In this document: positions 44,684-52,462 of the stretch, piece by piece
Layout: every line of letters starts with the position of its first letter
How positions within the stretch are numbered: the stretch's first letter is position 1
Source: JAHOYW01 sp963664605
GTDB taxonomy: Bacteria > Verrucomicrobiota > Lentisphaeria > Victivallales > Victivallaceae
Reading direction: 5' to 3'
NCBI GenBank assembly: GCA_963664605.1
Contig: OY761536.1
Coordinates: forward strand, 2,790,001-2,854,000
Length of the DNA: 64,000 bases
The notes under the pieces: generated by a model
The model's database searches: none
The model's input: the letters and a program-made list of their open reading frames with translations, nothing else
Told to the model about the DNA's origin: nothing
Position numbers and translations under genes: made by a program

Positions 44684-45942
44684 TACTTCATCGTTTTGCC
44701 AACGTAAATCTGACGTGGACGGGTTATTTTGGTATTAGTGGTAGTCATTTCCTTCCAGTGCGCGATCCATCCAGGCATACGTGCCAAAGCAAACATCACA
44801 GTGAACATATCCTCAGGGATACCGATGGCACGATAAATAATTCCGCTGTAGAAATCAACGTTCGGATATAGATTACGTTCAACGAAGTATGAATCCTTTA
44901 ACGCGACCTTTTCCAGTTCCATTGCGACTTCAAGCATCGGGTCATCTATGTTCATGGCTGTAAGAAACTCATGACAGGCTTTCTTGATGATTACAGCACG
45001 CGGATCAAAAGTCTTGTAGACCCGGTGTCCAAATCCCATCAGGCGGAAACTGGATTTTTTATCCTTAGCTTTATCAACATATTTCTTTAAATCACCATCT
45101 CTCGCAATCTTTTTAAGCATATCGACAACTGCCTGGTTCGCTCCACCGTGCAAAGGCCCCGACAATGCCGAAATACCAGCAGAAATAGTCGAATATAAAT
45201 TCACCTGGGCGCTTCCGACTGTCCGGACAGCAGTCGTTGAACAGTTTTGTTCATGGTCGGCATGCAGGATCAATAAAGTATTCAGAATTTTTACCACTTC
45301 CGGCTTGATCTCGTAAGGGCTGACCGGTGACGAGAACATCATGTTCAAGAAGTTTGCGCAGTAAGGTAAATCATTACGCGGATAAACAACCGGTTCTCCA
45401 ATCGAACGTTTATATGCGAAAGCCGCCATCGTTCTGAAAGTGGATATCAGGCGCGCAGCACAAATATCCACATCCTCACGCATAGATAATGAGTCAACAT
45501 TGGGATAAAATGTTGATAAAGCGCAAAACATTGTAGCCATTATCTGCATCGGATGCGCGGCTCTGGGAAAACGGTCAAAGAAATGGCGCATATCTTCATG
45601 CAGCAGGGAATGTTTATTCAGAAGTTCTGAAAATCTTTTGCTTTGCCCTGCATTAGGCAGATGTCCGCGCAGCAGCAAGTAAGCAGTTTCAACAAATCGA
45701 TGCTTTTCAACGAGCTCTTCAACGGAAACTCCACGATAGTGCAGAATTCCTTTCTCTCCGTCAATATAAGTTATTTTACTGTAGCATACAGCGGTATTCA
45801 AAAAACTTGGATCGACCGTCACCATGCCAGTGGTCCTGCGCAAATCAGCTATATCAATACCGATCTCACCTTCAGTACCAACAACTATCGGCAGCTTTAT
45901 TATTTTTCCATCATATTTTAACTCTGCATATTCCTGGCTCAT
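44683..45942 (-). CDS. gltA: Citrate synthase
   Basis: 419 residues, type II bacterial length. Active-site blocks: LHADHEQNCSTTAVRTVGS, GPLHGGANQAVVDML, LMGFGHRVYKTFDPRA, and NVDFYSGIIYRAIGI. It condenses acetyl-CoA and oxaloacetate to citrate. ATG with AAAGGA upstream. Confidence 0.96.
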   Translation of the reverse strand: MSQEYAELKYDGKIIKLPIVVGTEGEIGIDIADLRRTTGMVTVDPSFLNTAVCYSKITYIDGEKGILHYRGVSVEELVEKHRFVETAYLLLRGHLPNAGQSKRFSELLNKHSLLHEDMRHFFDRFPRAAHPMQIMATMFCALSTFYPNVDSLSMREDVDICAARLISTFRTMAAFAYKRSIGEPVVYPRNDLPYCANFLNMMFSSPVSPYEIKPEVVKILNTLLILHADHEQNCSTTAVRTVGSAQVNLYSTISAGISALSGPLHGGANQAVVDMLKKIARDGDLKKYVDKAKDKKSSFRLMGFGHRVYKTFDPRAVIIKKACHEFLTAMNIDDPMLEVAMELEKVALKDSYFVERNLYPNVDFYSGIIYRAIGIPEDMFTVMFALARMPGWIAHWKEMTTTNTKITRPRQIYVGKTMK

Positions 45943-46092
45943 ATAGTATCCTTTTGTTAACTGTATATATTATTATTCATTAAATTTAAAGTATAAATTT
46001 CATAGGAGAATAGTCCTCCTCAAATGTCCCAAGCAGGACAGCGAGCCTATAATATAATCCACTTTTCACATTTTTGCAAATATAAATATCAA

Positions 46093-46110
46093 TCCCCGGT
46101 AAACTGGGGA
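46093..46110 (-). terminator. Weak hairpin after the GntR/LacI-type gene
   Basis: TCCCC (46093-46097) and GGGGA (46106-46110) around an 8-base loop, 4 bases beyond the stop of the 46114-47148 gene, followed by T/A-rich sequence on the minus strand. Confidence 0.35.
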
Positions 46111-46113
46111 AAG

Positions 46114-47148
46114 CTATTTTGCCGCTATTTTTATTGTTTCAGCATCTTTTTTGGGATTCGCCAACCTCTTACCTATCAGTTCTATTGCTTCAGAGGCTAT
46201 TTTACTTGAAGATATTTTCAACAACAGACAGTTAGACGAAGACTTCAACGCTCCATAGCTAATCGAAGAGATCACAATATCATTTCGTCTAGTATTCCAT
46301 AACGCCTGCCGCAGCCCTATCTGTAAATTCTCCCCGGCGGCGAAAATCGCGTCAACATCCTGTTTTGCCAGCCATTTACTTATTTTGTTCTCTGCGAACA
46401 CAGCATTATCTTCAGTACAGTTAAGCACCATCTGTTCATCAAACTTTCTCCCGGCTTCATTTAACGCTTTCATGTATCCCTGAGTCGCATCTGAAAATAT
46501 TTGATATGATGGACCATTAAGTAGAGCTATCCTCTCAGCCCCCTGCTCTATCAGCATTTTTGTACAACGATATGAATAATCCAGACTGTCGACAAGCACC
46601 CGGTCAAGTTCATCCTCAAGCGGATCACGATACATCAAGTGCCCCAGTACGACAAAGGGGACTTCCCATGAACGTATTTCTTCAATCATTGCCGCGTCCA
46701 TTCTGCCGGAAATAAAAATACCATCAACCCCATGCCCCATAGTAGCTTCTTTCAGGGGGCCCAATTCATCATTATTCCTGACCGCATAAAACAACAGGCT
46801 TCCGCCAACCGCCACCAAACGTCTTGACAAAATGGCAAAACTGTTAGAATACACAGATGGGAACTTATCTTCCCCCGCCAGGACATAGGCAAATACCCGG
46901 CGTTTGGTAATCCCTCCAAACTGGTCGCCTTTGACGACAAAAGTCCCGCGCCGCCCCATGCGGAATATCCATTTTTCAGCTTCCAGCAGTTTCATTGCTT
47001 TACGGAGAGTTAAACGATTCACAGAAAAATATTCTGCCAAAAACCGCTCCGGCGGCAATTTCCCTGATGGGAACAATCCCCGCCTTATATTGCGTTGCAA
47101 AGTACGCGCGATCTGTTCATATCTGTAACTTTCTTTAGAAACACTCAT
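46114..47148 (-). CDS. GntR-HTH / LacI-sensor hybrid regulator
   Basis: 344 residues. An N-terminal GntR winged helix (LPPERFLAEYFSVNRLTLRKAMKLLEAEKWIFRMGRRGTF, about 28-68) joins a LacI/periplasmic-binding-protein-like sensor (GVDGIFISGRMDAAMIEEI, LIEQGAERIALLNGPS). Same architecture as the regulator at 26383-27396 but not closely matched in sequence. It diverges from the IclR gene at 47286. The target is unknown; direct TATACCA repeats lie in its upstream region. Confidence 0.87.
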   Translation of the reverse strand: MSVSKESYRYEQIARTLQRNIRRGLFPSGKLPPERFLAEYFSVNRLTLRKAMKLLEAEKWIFRMGRRGTFVVKGDQFGGITKRRVFAYVLAGEDKFPSVYSNSFAILSRRLVAVGGSLLFYAVRNNDELGPLKEATMGHGVDGIFISGRMDAAMIEEIRSWEVPFVVLGHLMYRDPLEDELDRVLVDSLDYSYRCTKMLIEQGAERIALLNGPSYQIFSDATQGYMKALNEAGRKFDEQMVLNCTEDNAVFAENKISKWLAKQDVDAIFAAGENLQIGLRQALWNTRRNDIVISSISYGALKSSSNCLLLKISSSKIASEAIELIGKRLANPKKDAETIKIAAK

Positions 47149-47179
47149 TTCTTATAATCCAATTTGGTTCATCACAAAC

Positions 47180-47196
47180 TATACCAAGATATACCA
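47180..47196 (-). promoter_or_regulatory. Tandem TATACCA sites upstream of the GntR/LacI-type gene
   Basis: Two TATACCA copies (47180-47186 and 47190-47196) spaced 10 bp, one helical turn, in the gap between the divergent regulators. A possible operator. Confidence 0.4.
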
Positions 47197-47251
47197 GAAA
47201 AGAAATATTGCAAGCCTGTGATATTTTAATTAATCTTTTCTCTTTTGGTTC

Positions 47252-47285
47252 TTGACTTTTTGGGATGAATTACTATAATAGTAAT
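47252..47285 (+). promoter_or_regulatory. Promoter and 17-bp palindrome of the IclR gene at 47286
   Basis: TTGACT (47252-47257), 16-base spacer, TATAAT (47274-47279). The perfect palindrome ATTACTAT-A-ATAGTAAT (47269-47285) covers the -10 and ends at the base before ATG 47286. It is a likely autoregulatory IclR site and implies a leaderless message. Confidence 0.65.
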
Positions 47286-47969
47286 ATGAACAAATTACCA
47301 GCACAAAAAGTAAACGGATTAATAGACGGCATCGAGGTTTTGCAAGAACTTGCGATGGCCGGGGAAGCAGTTTCCGGAAAAGTTATTGCAGACAGGTTAG
47401 GCATTAATGCCGTCCGCGCAAACCGTTTACTAAAGACTCTCGATTATCTCGGACTGGCGCACCGCGACAGTTCACGGCGCTACAGCGTGGGGTCGGCAAT
47501 GCATGTTCTCGCGGCACAAAGCATGGCGGCTTCAGGTTTGCTTGCCCGAGCTCTGCCACAACTGCAGAAACTAAGCAAATTTAATAAAGTTGTCGCACTC
47601 GGCGTGTTGTGGAAGGATCAGGTATGTTATTTGTATCACAATAATAACCCAGATGACTTTAATGCCGGTTTAAGCAGAATGGAACTACATCCGGCTCTTG
47701 AATCCAGTATCGGCGTCGCTCTATTAGCTGAACTTGACGAGGTTCAGTTAAAGCAGACTTTAGGGAAACGCTGCACGGAAAGGGTCAAAAAAATGCTGAA
47801 AAAAACTTCCAAAAACGGTTTTGCCGCGTTGAAACACAGCGACCATATAAGTTTAGCCATGCCGATAGGCAAACCGGCTTACGCTGCACTAGCAATATCA
47901 AGTATAAACAATAAAGAAGAGCAGGAAAAGTTCAGAAGCTTGTTAAAACAGGCAATATTAGAAATATAA
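47286..47969 (+). CDS. IclR family transcriptional regulator
   Basis: 227 residues. A helix-turn-helix (VSGKVIADRLGINAVRANRLLKTLDYLGLAHRDSSRRYSVG) and an IclR effector domain (ALGVLWKDQVCYLYHNN, ESSIGVALLAEL) are present. An in-frame ATG at 47265 precedes the -10, so ATG 47286, about seven bases after the -10, is the likely start. No Shine-Dalgarno is visible, hence probably leaderless. 29 bases before an FAD oxidoreductase gene. Confidence 0.85.
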   Translation: MNKLPAQKVNGLIDGIEVLQELAMAGEAVSGKVIADRLGINAVRANRLLKTLDYLGLAHRDSSRRYSVGSAMHVLAAQSMAASGLLARALPQLQKLSKFNKVVALGVLWKDQVCYLYHNNNPDDFNAGLSRMELHPALESSIGVALLAELDEVQLKQTLGKRCTERVKKMLKKTSKNGFAALKHSDHISLAMPIGKPAYAALAISSINNKEEQEKFRSLLKQAILEI

Positions 47970-47998
47970 CCCTAAACCTTAAACTTTAAATCTAAATT

Positions 47999-49723
47999 AT
48001 GCGAACAATTAATCATCAAGTGGAATTTTGTGTTGTCGGCGGCGGTATCGCCGGCATGTGCGCCGCAATCGCGGCAGCTCGTCAAGGAGTTAAAACCCTT
48101 TTAATGCACGACCGTCCGGTGCTCGGGGGAAATGCTTCCAGCGAAATAAGGATGTGGATATGCGGGGCACATGGTGAAAATAATCTTGAAACCGGGATCA
48201 TCGAAGAAATCAGGCTGGAAAACCTCTATCGCAATAATTACCCTAATTATTCCGTATGGGACAGTATTCTCTACGAAAAAGTAAAGTTTCAGGATAATTT
48301 AACGCTTCTATTGAATTGCTCCTGCAACAATGCGGAAATGGACGGAAGTAAAATAAAAAGTATTACCGGCTGGCAGCTTACTAACGAAACCTGGCACAAA
48401 GTGGAGGCGGATTATTTCGCGGACTGCTCCGGTGACAGTATTCTGGCTCCTTTGAGCGGCGCTGCGTTCCGTTACGGACGCGAGTCCTCAAGCGAATTCG
48501 GAGAATCCATCGAACCGGAACAAGCAGACACAAACACCATGGGCATGAGCTGCCTGCTCCAATGCCGTGAAACCAATTCTCCGGAAAAATTCATTCCGCC
48601 AGCATGGGCCAATAAATATACATGTCCCGAAGATTTACCCAACCGTATCATAGAGATGACGCCCACCCAGAATTTCTGGTGGCTGGAAATCGGCGGTACG
48701 CGGGATACAGTGCACGACTGTGAGGAAATCCGCGACGAACTTTTAAAAACCGCTTTCGGTATATGGGATTATATGAAAAATTATTCCAGAGAGGATGTTT
48801 CAAACTGGGTCATTGACTGGGTTGGTTTCCTGCCGGGCAAACGCGAAAGCCGGCGTTATGAAGGAGATCATATAATTACTCAAAATGATGTTTCTAACGG
48901 AGGAAAATTTGATGATATTGTCGCGTACGGCGGCTGGTCAATGGACGATCACCACCCTGAAGGGATCAAATATCCGGGACAACCAACAATATTCCACCCT
49001 GCCCCTTCACCGTACGGAATACCATATCGCGCGCTTTATTCCAAAAACATTGATAATCTGTTTTTTGCCGGACGCAATATCAGCACAACCCACGCAGCAA
49101 TGAGTTCCACCAGAGTTATGGCAACCTGCGGACTGCTTGGACAGGCAGTAGGAACCGCCGCCGCTGTCGCGGCTAAAAACTCACTAAGCCCGCGTGGAGT
49201 ATATCAGAATAAGCTAGCTGTCCTACAGGCTCAATTGCAGGCGGATGACTGCTGGCTTCCAGGAAAAAAACGAGATATTTCTGAATTGTGCCAACAAGCT
49301 GAATTATATTCTACATGCGCTGAAGCAGAGATTATTCGTAATGGTTTTGACCGAACAATCGCAGGTGAAAAAAATTACTGTACTGTCAAAAACGGCGATT
49401 ATCTGGAATACCGTTTTGAACAGGCTCGGGATATTTCTGAATTAAGGATTATTTTTGACAGCAATCTAAATCGCAATTATCTCAATATGCTCTCAAATTA
49501 TCCTTTAAATATGCCTAAATACTCGCCGCCGGAAACTCTGGTTGAATCGTTTGCGCTGACAATCGAAAATGAAAACGGTGAAATATCCGAGATTTTCAGT
49601 ACTGACAATAATTATCAGCGGCTGTTCCGTCTAAATAAAAATATCAGAGCAAAAACAGTACGTCTGATTATACAGGCGATCCGTGAAGAAACCGCAAAGC
49701 TTTTCGCCTTTGATATCAGTTAA
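47999..49723 (+). CDS. FAD-dependent oxidoreductase with C-terminal β-sandwich-like domain
   Basis: 574 residues. An FAD_oxidored region (1-about 430) has CVVGGGIAGM, VLGGNASSEIRMWICGAHGEN, ADCSGDSILAPLSGAAFRYGRE, and FFAGRNISTTHAAMSSTRVMATCGLLGQAVG. About 140 further residues (from about 435) are β-rich (YCTVKNGDYLEYRFEQARDISELRIIF) like a binding domain. No signal peptide. The shorter relative at 9740-10927 also follows an IclR gene. Likely oxidises a sugar-derived substrate. No clear ribosome site at ATG 47999. Confidence 0.85.
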   Translation: MRTINHQVEFCVVGGGIAGMCAAIAAARQGVKTLLMHDRPVLGGNASSEIRMWICGAHGENNLETGIIEEIRLENLYRNNYPNYSVWDSILYEKVKFQDNLTLLLNCSCNNAEMDGSKIKSITGWQLTNETWHKVEADYFADCSGDSILAPLSGAAFRYGRESSSEFGESIEPEQADTNTMGMSCLLQCRETNSPEKFIPPAWANKYTCPEDLPNRIIEMTPTQNFWWLEIGGTRDTVHDCEEIRDELLKTAFGIWDYMKNYSREDVSNWVIDWVGFLPGKRESRRYEGDHIITQNDVSNGGKFDDIVAYGGWSMDDHHPEGIKYPGQPTIFHPAPSPYGIPYRALYSKNIDNLFFAGRNISTTHAAMSSTRVMATCGLLGQAVGTAAAVAAKNSLSPRGVYQNKLAVLQAQLQADDCWLPGKKRDISELCQQAELYSTCAEAEIIRNGFDRTIAGEKNYCTVKNGDYLEYRFEQARDISELRIIFDSNLNRNYLNMLSNYPLNMPKYSPPETLVESFALTIENENGEISEIFSTDNNYQRLFRLNKNIRAKTVRLIIQAIREETAKLFAFDIS

Positions 49724-49732
49724 AAAAGCTGT

Positions 49733-49757
49733 AACAAGGCAATAAATCTTGTTTTTT
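49733..49757 (+). terminator. Weak terminator after the second FAD oxidoreductase
   Basis: AACAAG (49733-49738) and CTTGTT (49748-49753) with a 9-base loop, running into six T. The 6-bp stem is short. Confidence 0.4.
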
Positions 49758-49770
49758 ACCGTTATACTTA

Positions 49771-49799
49771 TTGTATTCATGCTAATTTTGAGCTAATCT
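49771..49799 (+). promoter_or_regulatory. Probable promoter of the PqqD/ATP-grasp operon
   Basis: TTGTAT (49771-49776), 17-base spacer, TAATCT (49794-49799), 20 bases before ATG 49820. Moderate match only. Confidence 0.4.
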
Positions 49800-49819
49800 A
49801 TATTGCATGGAGGTTTGGT

Positions 49820-50068
49820 ATGAACAAGATAAAATCCCTGGTGATTAACGAGTCAGGCTTCACTTTTGATCCTTTTACAGGGGAAACTTTCACTCTGAAC
49901 GAAACTGGCGCGCTGATTATCCGTCATCTGCGGGAAGATGTACCGCTGCTTGAAATTTCAGGAAAGCTTGCGAAAGAATTCAAAATCAATTCTGAGGAAG
50001 CTTACACTGATGTCCTCGAGTTTCGCAATAAACTTGTAATTTATGGCTTACTTGAGGCTGAAGCATGA
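49820..50068 (+). CDS. PqqD-like peptide-recognition protein
   Basis: 82 residues. FTFDPFTGETFTLNETGALIIRHL then EISGKLAKEFKINSEEAYTDVLEF is the winged-helix PqqD / RiPP-recognition-element pattern: a β-hairpin reading 'content of the modified peptide', a LN-x-TG turn, then two helices. PqqD-type proteins bind leader peptides and deliver them to modifying enzymes. GGAGG 6 bases before ATG. Its stop overlaps the next start (ATGA). It is the first gene of the five-gene operon. Confidence 0.8.
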   Translation: MNKIKSLVINESGFTFDPFTGETFTLNETGALIIRHLREDVPLLEISGKLAKEFKINSEEAYTDVLEFRNKLVIYGLLEAEA

Positions 50069-51108
50069 GTATCATAATCGGAGTAAGCGGCATCAACGCA
50101 ACCGATAATCCAGGCCCCGGAATTCCGGTGGCTAAAAGTCTGAAAGAATCAGATATTGACTGTAAAATTGTCGGTTTGAGTTATGACGTCAATGATCCGG
50201 GACACTACTTAAGCCATTATCTGGACAAGTCATATATTCTGCCCTACCCTACAAACGGCTGGGACGGGATTTACCGTCGTCTGAAACATATCAAAGAAGA
50301 ATACGGCCTTGATATTGTAATCCCCTGCCTTGATGCGGAACTGCCGTTGTATATCAGATATTCTGACGAACTGAAGAAAAATGGAATCAAGACTTTTCTA
50401 CCTACCGAAGCGCAGTTTGAACTGCGCAATAAAGACCGTCTTGCTGATTTTGCCGGGACAGTCGGAGCTGTTTATCCCAAAACGTGGAAAATATATTCCG
50501 TTAACGACTTATCTAAAATCTTCCCGGAGCATTCCGAGCTAATGATAAAAGGCCAGTATTATAAAGCTTATAAGGTAAACAATCTCGTCGACGCCACCAA
50601 ACATTTCACCTCCATAGCCAAAGAATGGGGCTTTCCAATTTTGATCCAGGAAGTCGTAAACGGCGAAGAATTAAATCTCGTAGGCGTCGGCGACGGCAAA
50701 GGCGGCAGCCTGGGAATGGTAGCTATTAAAAAGCAAACTGTAACCGACCTCGGAAAAATCTGGTCAGGTATTACCATACATAATGATGACTTGATGAAAG
50801 TCGCTGAAAAATTTGTAAAGACGACTAAATGGCGGGGCCCATTTGAAGTAGAATGCATTGTGGATGAAAACAATATCCAGTTAATTGAGATAAATCCCCG
50901 TTTCCCTGCGTGGGCATATTTTGCGACAGGTGTAGGAATAAACCTGCCGGAACGAATTGTCAAAACCTTGCTGAAACAAAAAAATGCTGAAGAATATTCA
51001 TATCCGTCCGGCAAAATGTTTATTCGCTACACAGATGAAATCATTTGTGACATCGCGCAATTCAGTAATCTGGTAACAATAGGAGAAAATCATGTATCCC
51101 CAAGCTAA
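50065..51108 (+). CDS. ATP-grasp family ligase
   Basis: 347 residues: Rossmann-like N-terminus (IIIGVSGINATDNPGPGIPVAKSLK), the nucleotide-binding core (ELMIKGQYYKAYKV, ILIQEVVNGEELNLVGVGDGKG), and the metal-binding strand pair FEVECIVDENNIQLIEINPRFPAWA, whose NPR matches the E-x-N motif of the superfamily. It would activate a carboxylate as acyl-phosphate and join it to an amine. It starts within the stop of the PqqD-like gene and ends 17 bases inside the decarboxylase-type gene, so the three are translationally coupled. Substrate unknown; a peptide or amino acid is plausible. Confidence 0.82.
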   Translation: MSIIIGVSGINATDNPGPGIPVAKSLKESDIDCKIVGLSYDVNDPGHYLSHYLDKSYILPYPTNGWDGIYRRLKHIKEEYGLDIVIPCLDAELPLYIRYSDELKKNGIKTFLPTEAQFELRNKDRLADFAGTVGAVYPKTWKIYSVNDLSKIFPEHSELMIKGQYYKAYKVNNLVDATKHFTSIAKEWGFPILIQEVVNGEELNLVGVGDGKGGSLGMVAIKKQTVTDLGKIWSGITIHNDDLMKVAEKFVKTTKWRGPFEVECIVDENNIQLIEINPRFPAWAYFATGVGINLPERIVKTLLKQKNAEEYSYPSGKMFIRYTDEIICDIAQFSNLVTIGENHVSPS

Positions 51109-52462
51109 AAAAGAATATGAAAAACCAGTTATAGTTAAAATTCAAACTCAACTTTCAAATAAACACGGGGCCGCCGGAAAATTATCAAACCGGCTGGTGA
51201 GAGATAATATTGATGGCGTTTCCATAGAAAAGCTCACTTCTGAATTCGGTTCTCCCCTATACGTATTTTCGGAAAAACGATTGAAAGAAATCTATAAACG
51301 CAATTTCAAAGCTTTTTCAGAACGCTACCCGAAAGTGTGTTTCGCCTGGAGTTATAAGACCAATTACCTTAAATCAATATGTTCACTTTTCCATAAATTC
51401 GGCTCAATAGCTGAGGTCGTCAGTGAATTTGAGTACGACAAAGCAAAAAAACTCGGTGTCAAAGGAGAAGATATTATTTTTAACGGTCCCTGCAAACCTA
51501 TTCCGGCTCTAGAGAAAGCAGCAAAGGACGGCGCAAAAATACATATTGACTCCTTTGAGGAAATATATGATCTTGAAGAAGTCGCAGAAAAATTTAAAAA
51601 ACAAATCCCGGTTGCAATACGGATCAACCTTGATGCCGGAGTATATCCGCAATGGTCGCGTTTCGGCTTCAATCTGGAATCAGGACAGGCGGCAGACGCG
51701 GTTGCAAGGATAAAAGCCGGCGGCAAATTAAAGCTGACCGGACTGCATTGCCATATCGGGACTTTCATACTTGACGCGAGCGCCTATTCCAGAGCTGTTG
51801 ATAAATTGACCGCTTTCGCTAGAAAAATAAATGAAAGCTTCGGATTCAAAATGGAATATTTAGACCTGGGCGGTGGATTCGCCTCAAAAAGCCATTTAAA
51901 AGGAGTTTATCAGCCTCCTGAAATAGCAGTTCCGAATATTGAAGCCTACGCCGACCAGATAACTTCCGCGCTGTACCGTAACTGCGGCAAAGATAATCTC
52001 CCGATGCTTTATCTGGAAACCGGACGCGCCATGATTGATGAAGCGGGATTTCTGATAACTTCGATTGTAGCTTCTAAAAATATGCTTACAGGCCAAAGGG
52101 CCTATACAATGGACGCCGGGGTCAACCTTCTTTATACCTCCACCTGGTATAATTATAACGTTGAAACCGACCGTTATGTTGACGGCATCCTGGAGCCGTC
52201 TGTACTGAACGGCCCGCTGTGCATGAATATTGATGTGATTGAGGAAAGTATACTTCTGCCAAGGCTTGAAAGAGGTACAAGGCTGATTATATCACCTGTC
52301 GGCGCTTATAACGCCACTCAATCCATGCAGTTTATCCATTGTCGTCCGGCAGTTGTAATGATAAGTGAAACTGGAGAAGTCGAAATTATCCGCGAAAAGG
52401 AAAAACTCGAGGATATAGAAATCAACGAACGTTTACCGGAAAAATTCAATTTTAATAAATAA
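51092..52462 (+). CDS. Fold-III PLP enzyme (diaminopimelate-decarboxylase type) with leader-like N-terminus
   Basis: 456 residues, ATG with AGGAGA 6 bases upstream. The catalytic part begins around residue 45: PLYVFSEKRLKEI, PLP lysine K89 (SYKTNY), GLHCHIGTFI, LDLGGGFASKSH, ETGRAMIDEAG and a C-terminal Cys-containing PLCMNIDV. This is the ornithine/arginine/DAP decarboxylase and NspC fold. Residues 1-26 (YPQAKKEYEKPVIVKI ... NKHG) do not belong to it and resemble a RiPP leader with a YxxP motif. The neighbouring PqqD-like protein could bind that leader. Decarboxylation of an amino acid or peptide residue is likely; substrate unknown. Confidence 0.82.
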   Translation: MYPQAKKEYEKPVIVKIQTQLSNKHGAAGKLSNRLVRDNIDGVSIEKLTSEFGSPLYVFSEKRLKEIYKRNFKAFSERYPKVCFAWSYKTNYLKSICSLFHKFGSIAEVVSEFEYDKAKKLGVKGEDIIFNGPCKPIPALEKAAKDGAKIHIDSFEEIYDLEEVAEKFKKQIPVAIRINLDAGVYPQWSRFGFNLESGQAADAVARIKAGGKLKLTGLHCHIGTFILDASAYSRAVDKLTAFARKINESFGFKMEYLDLGGGFASKSHLKGVYQPPEIAVPNIEAYADQITSALYRNCGKDNLPMLYLETGRAMIDEAGFLITSIVASKNMLTGQRAYTMDAGVNLLYTSTWYNYNVETDRYVDGILEPSVLNGPLCMNIDVIEESILLPRLERGTRLIISPVGAYNATQSMQFIHCRPAVVMISETGEVEIIREKEKLEDIEINERLPEKFNFNK

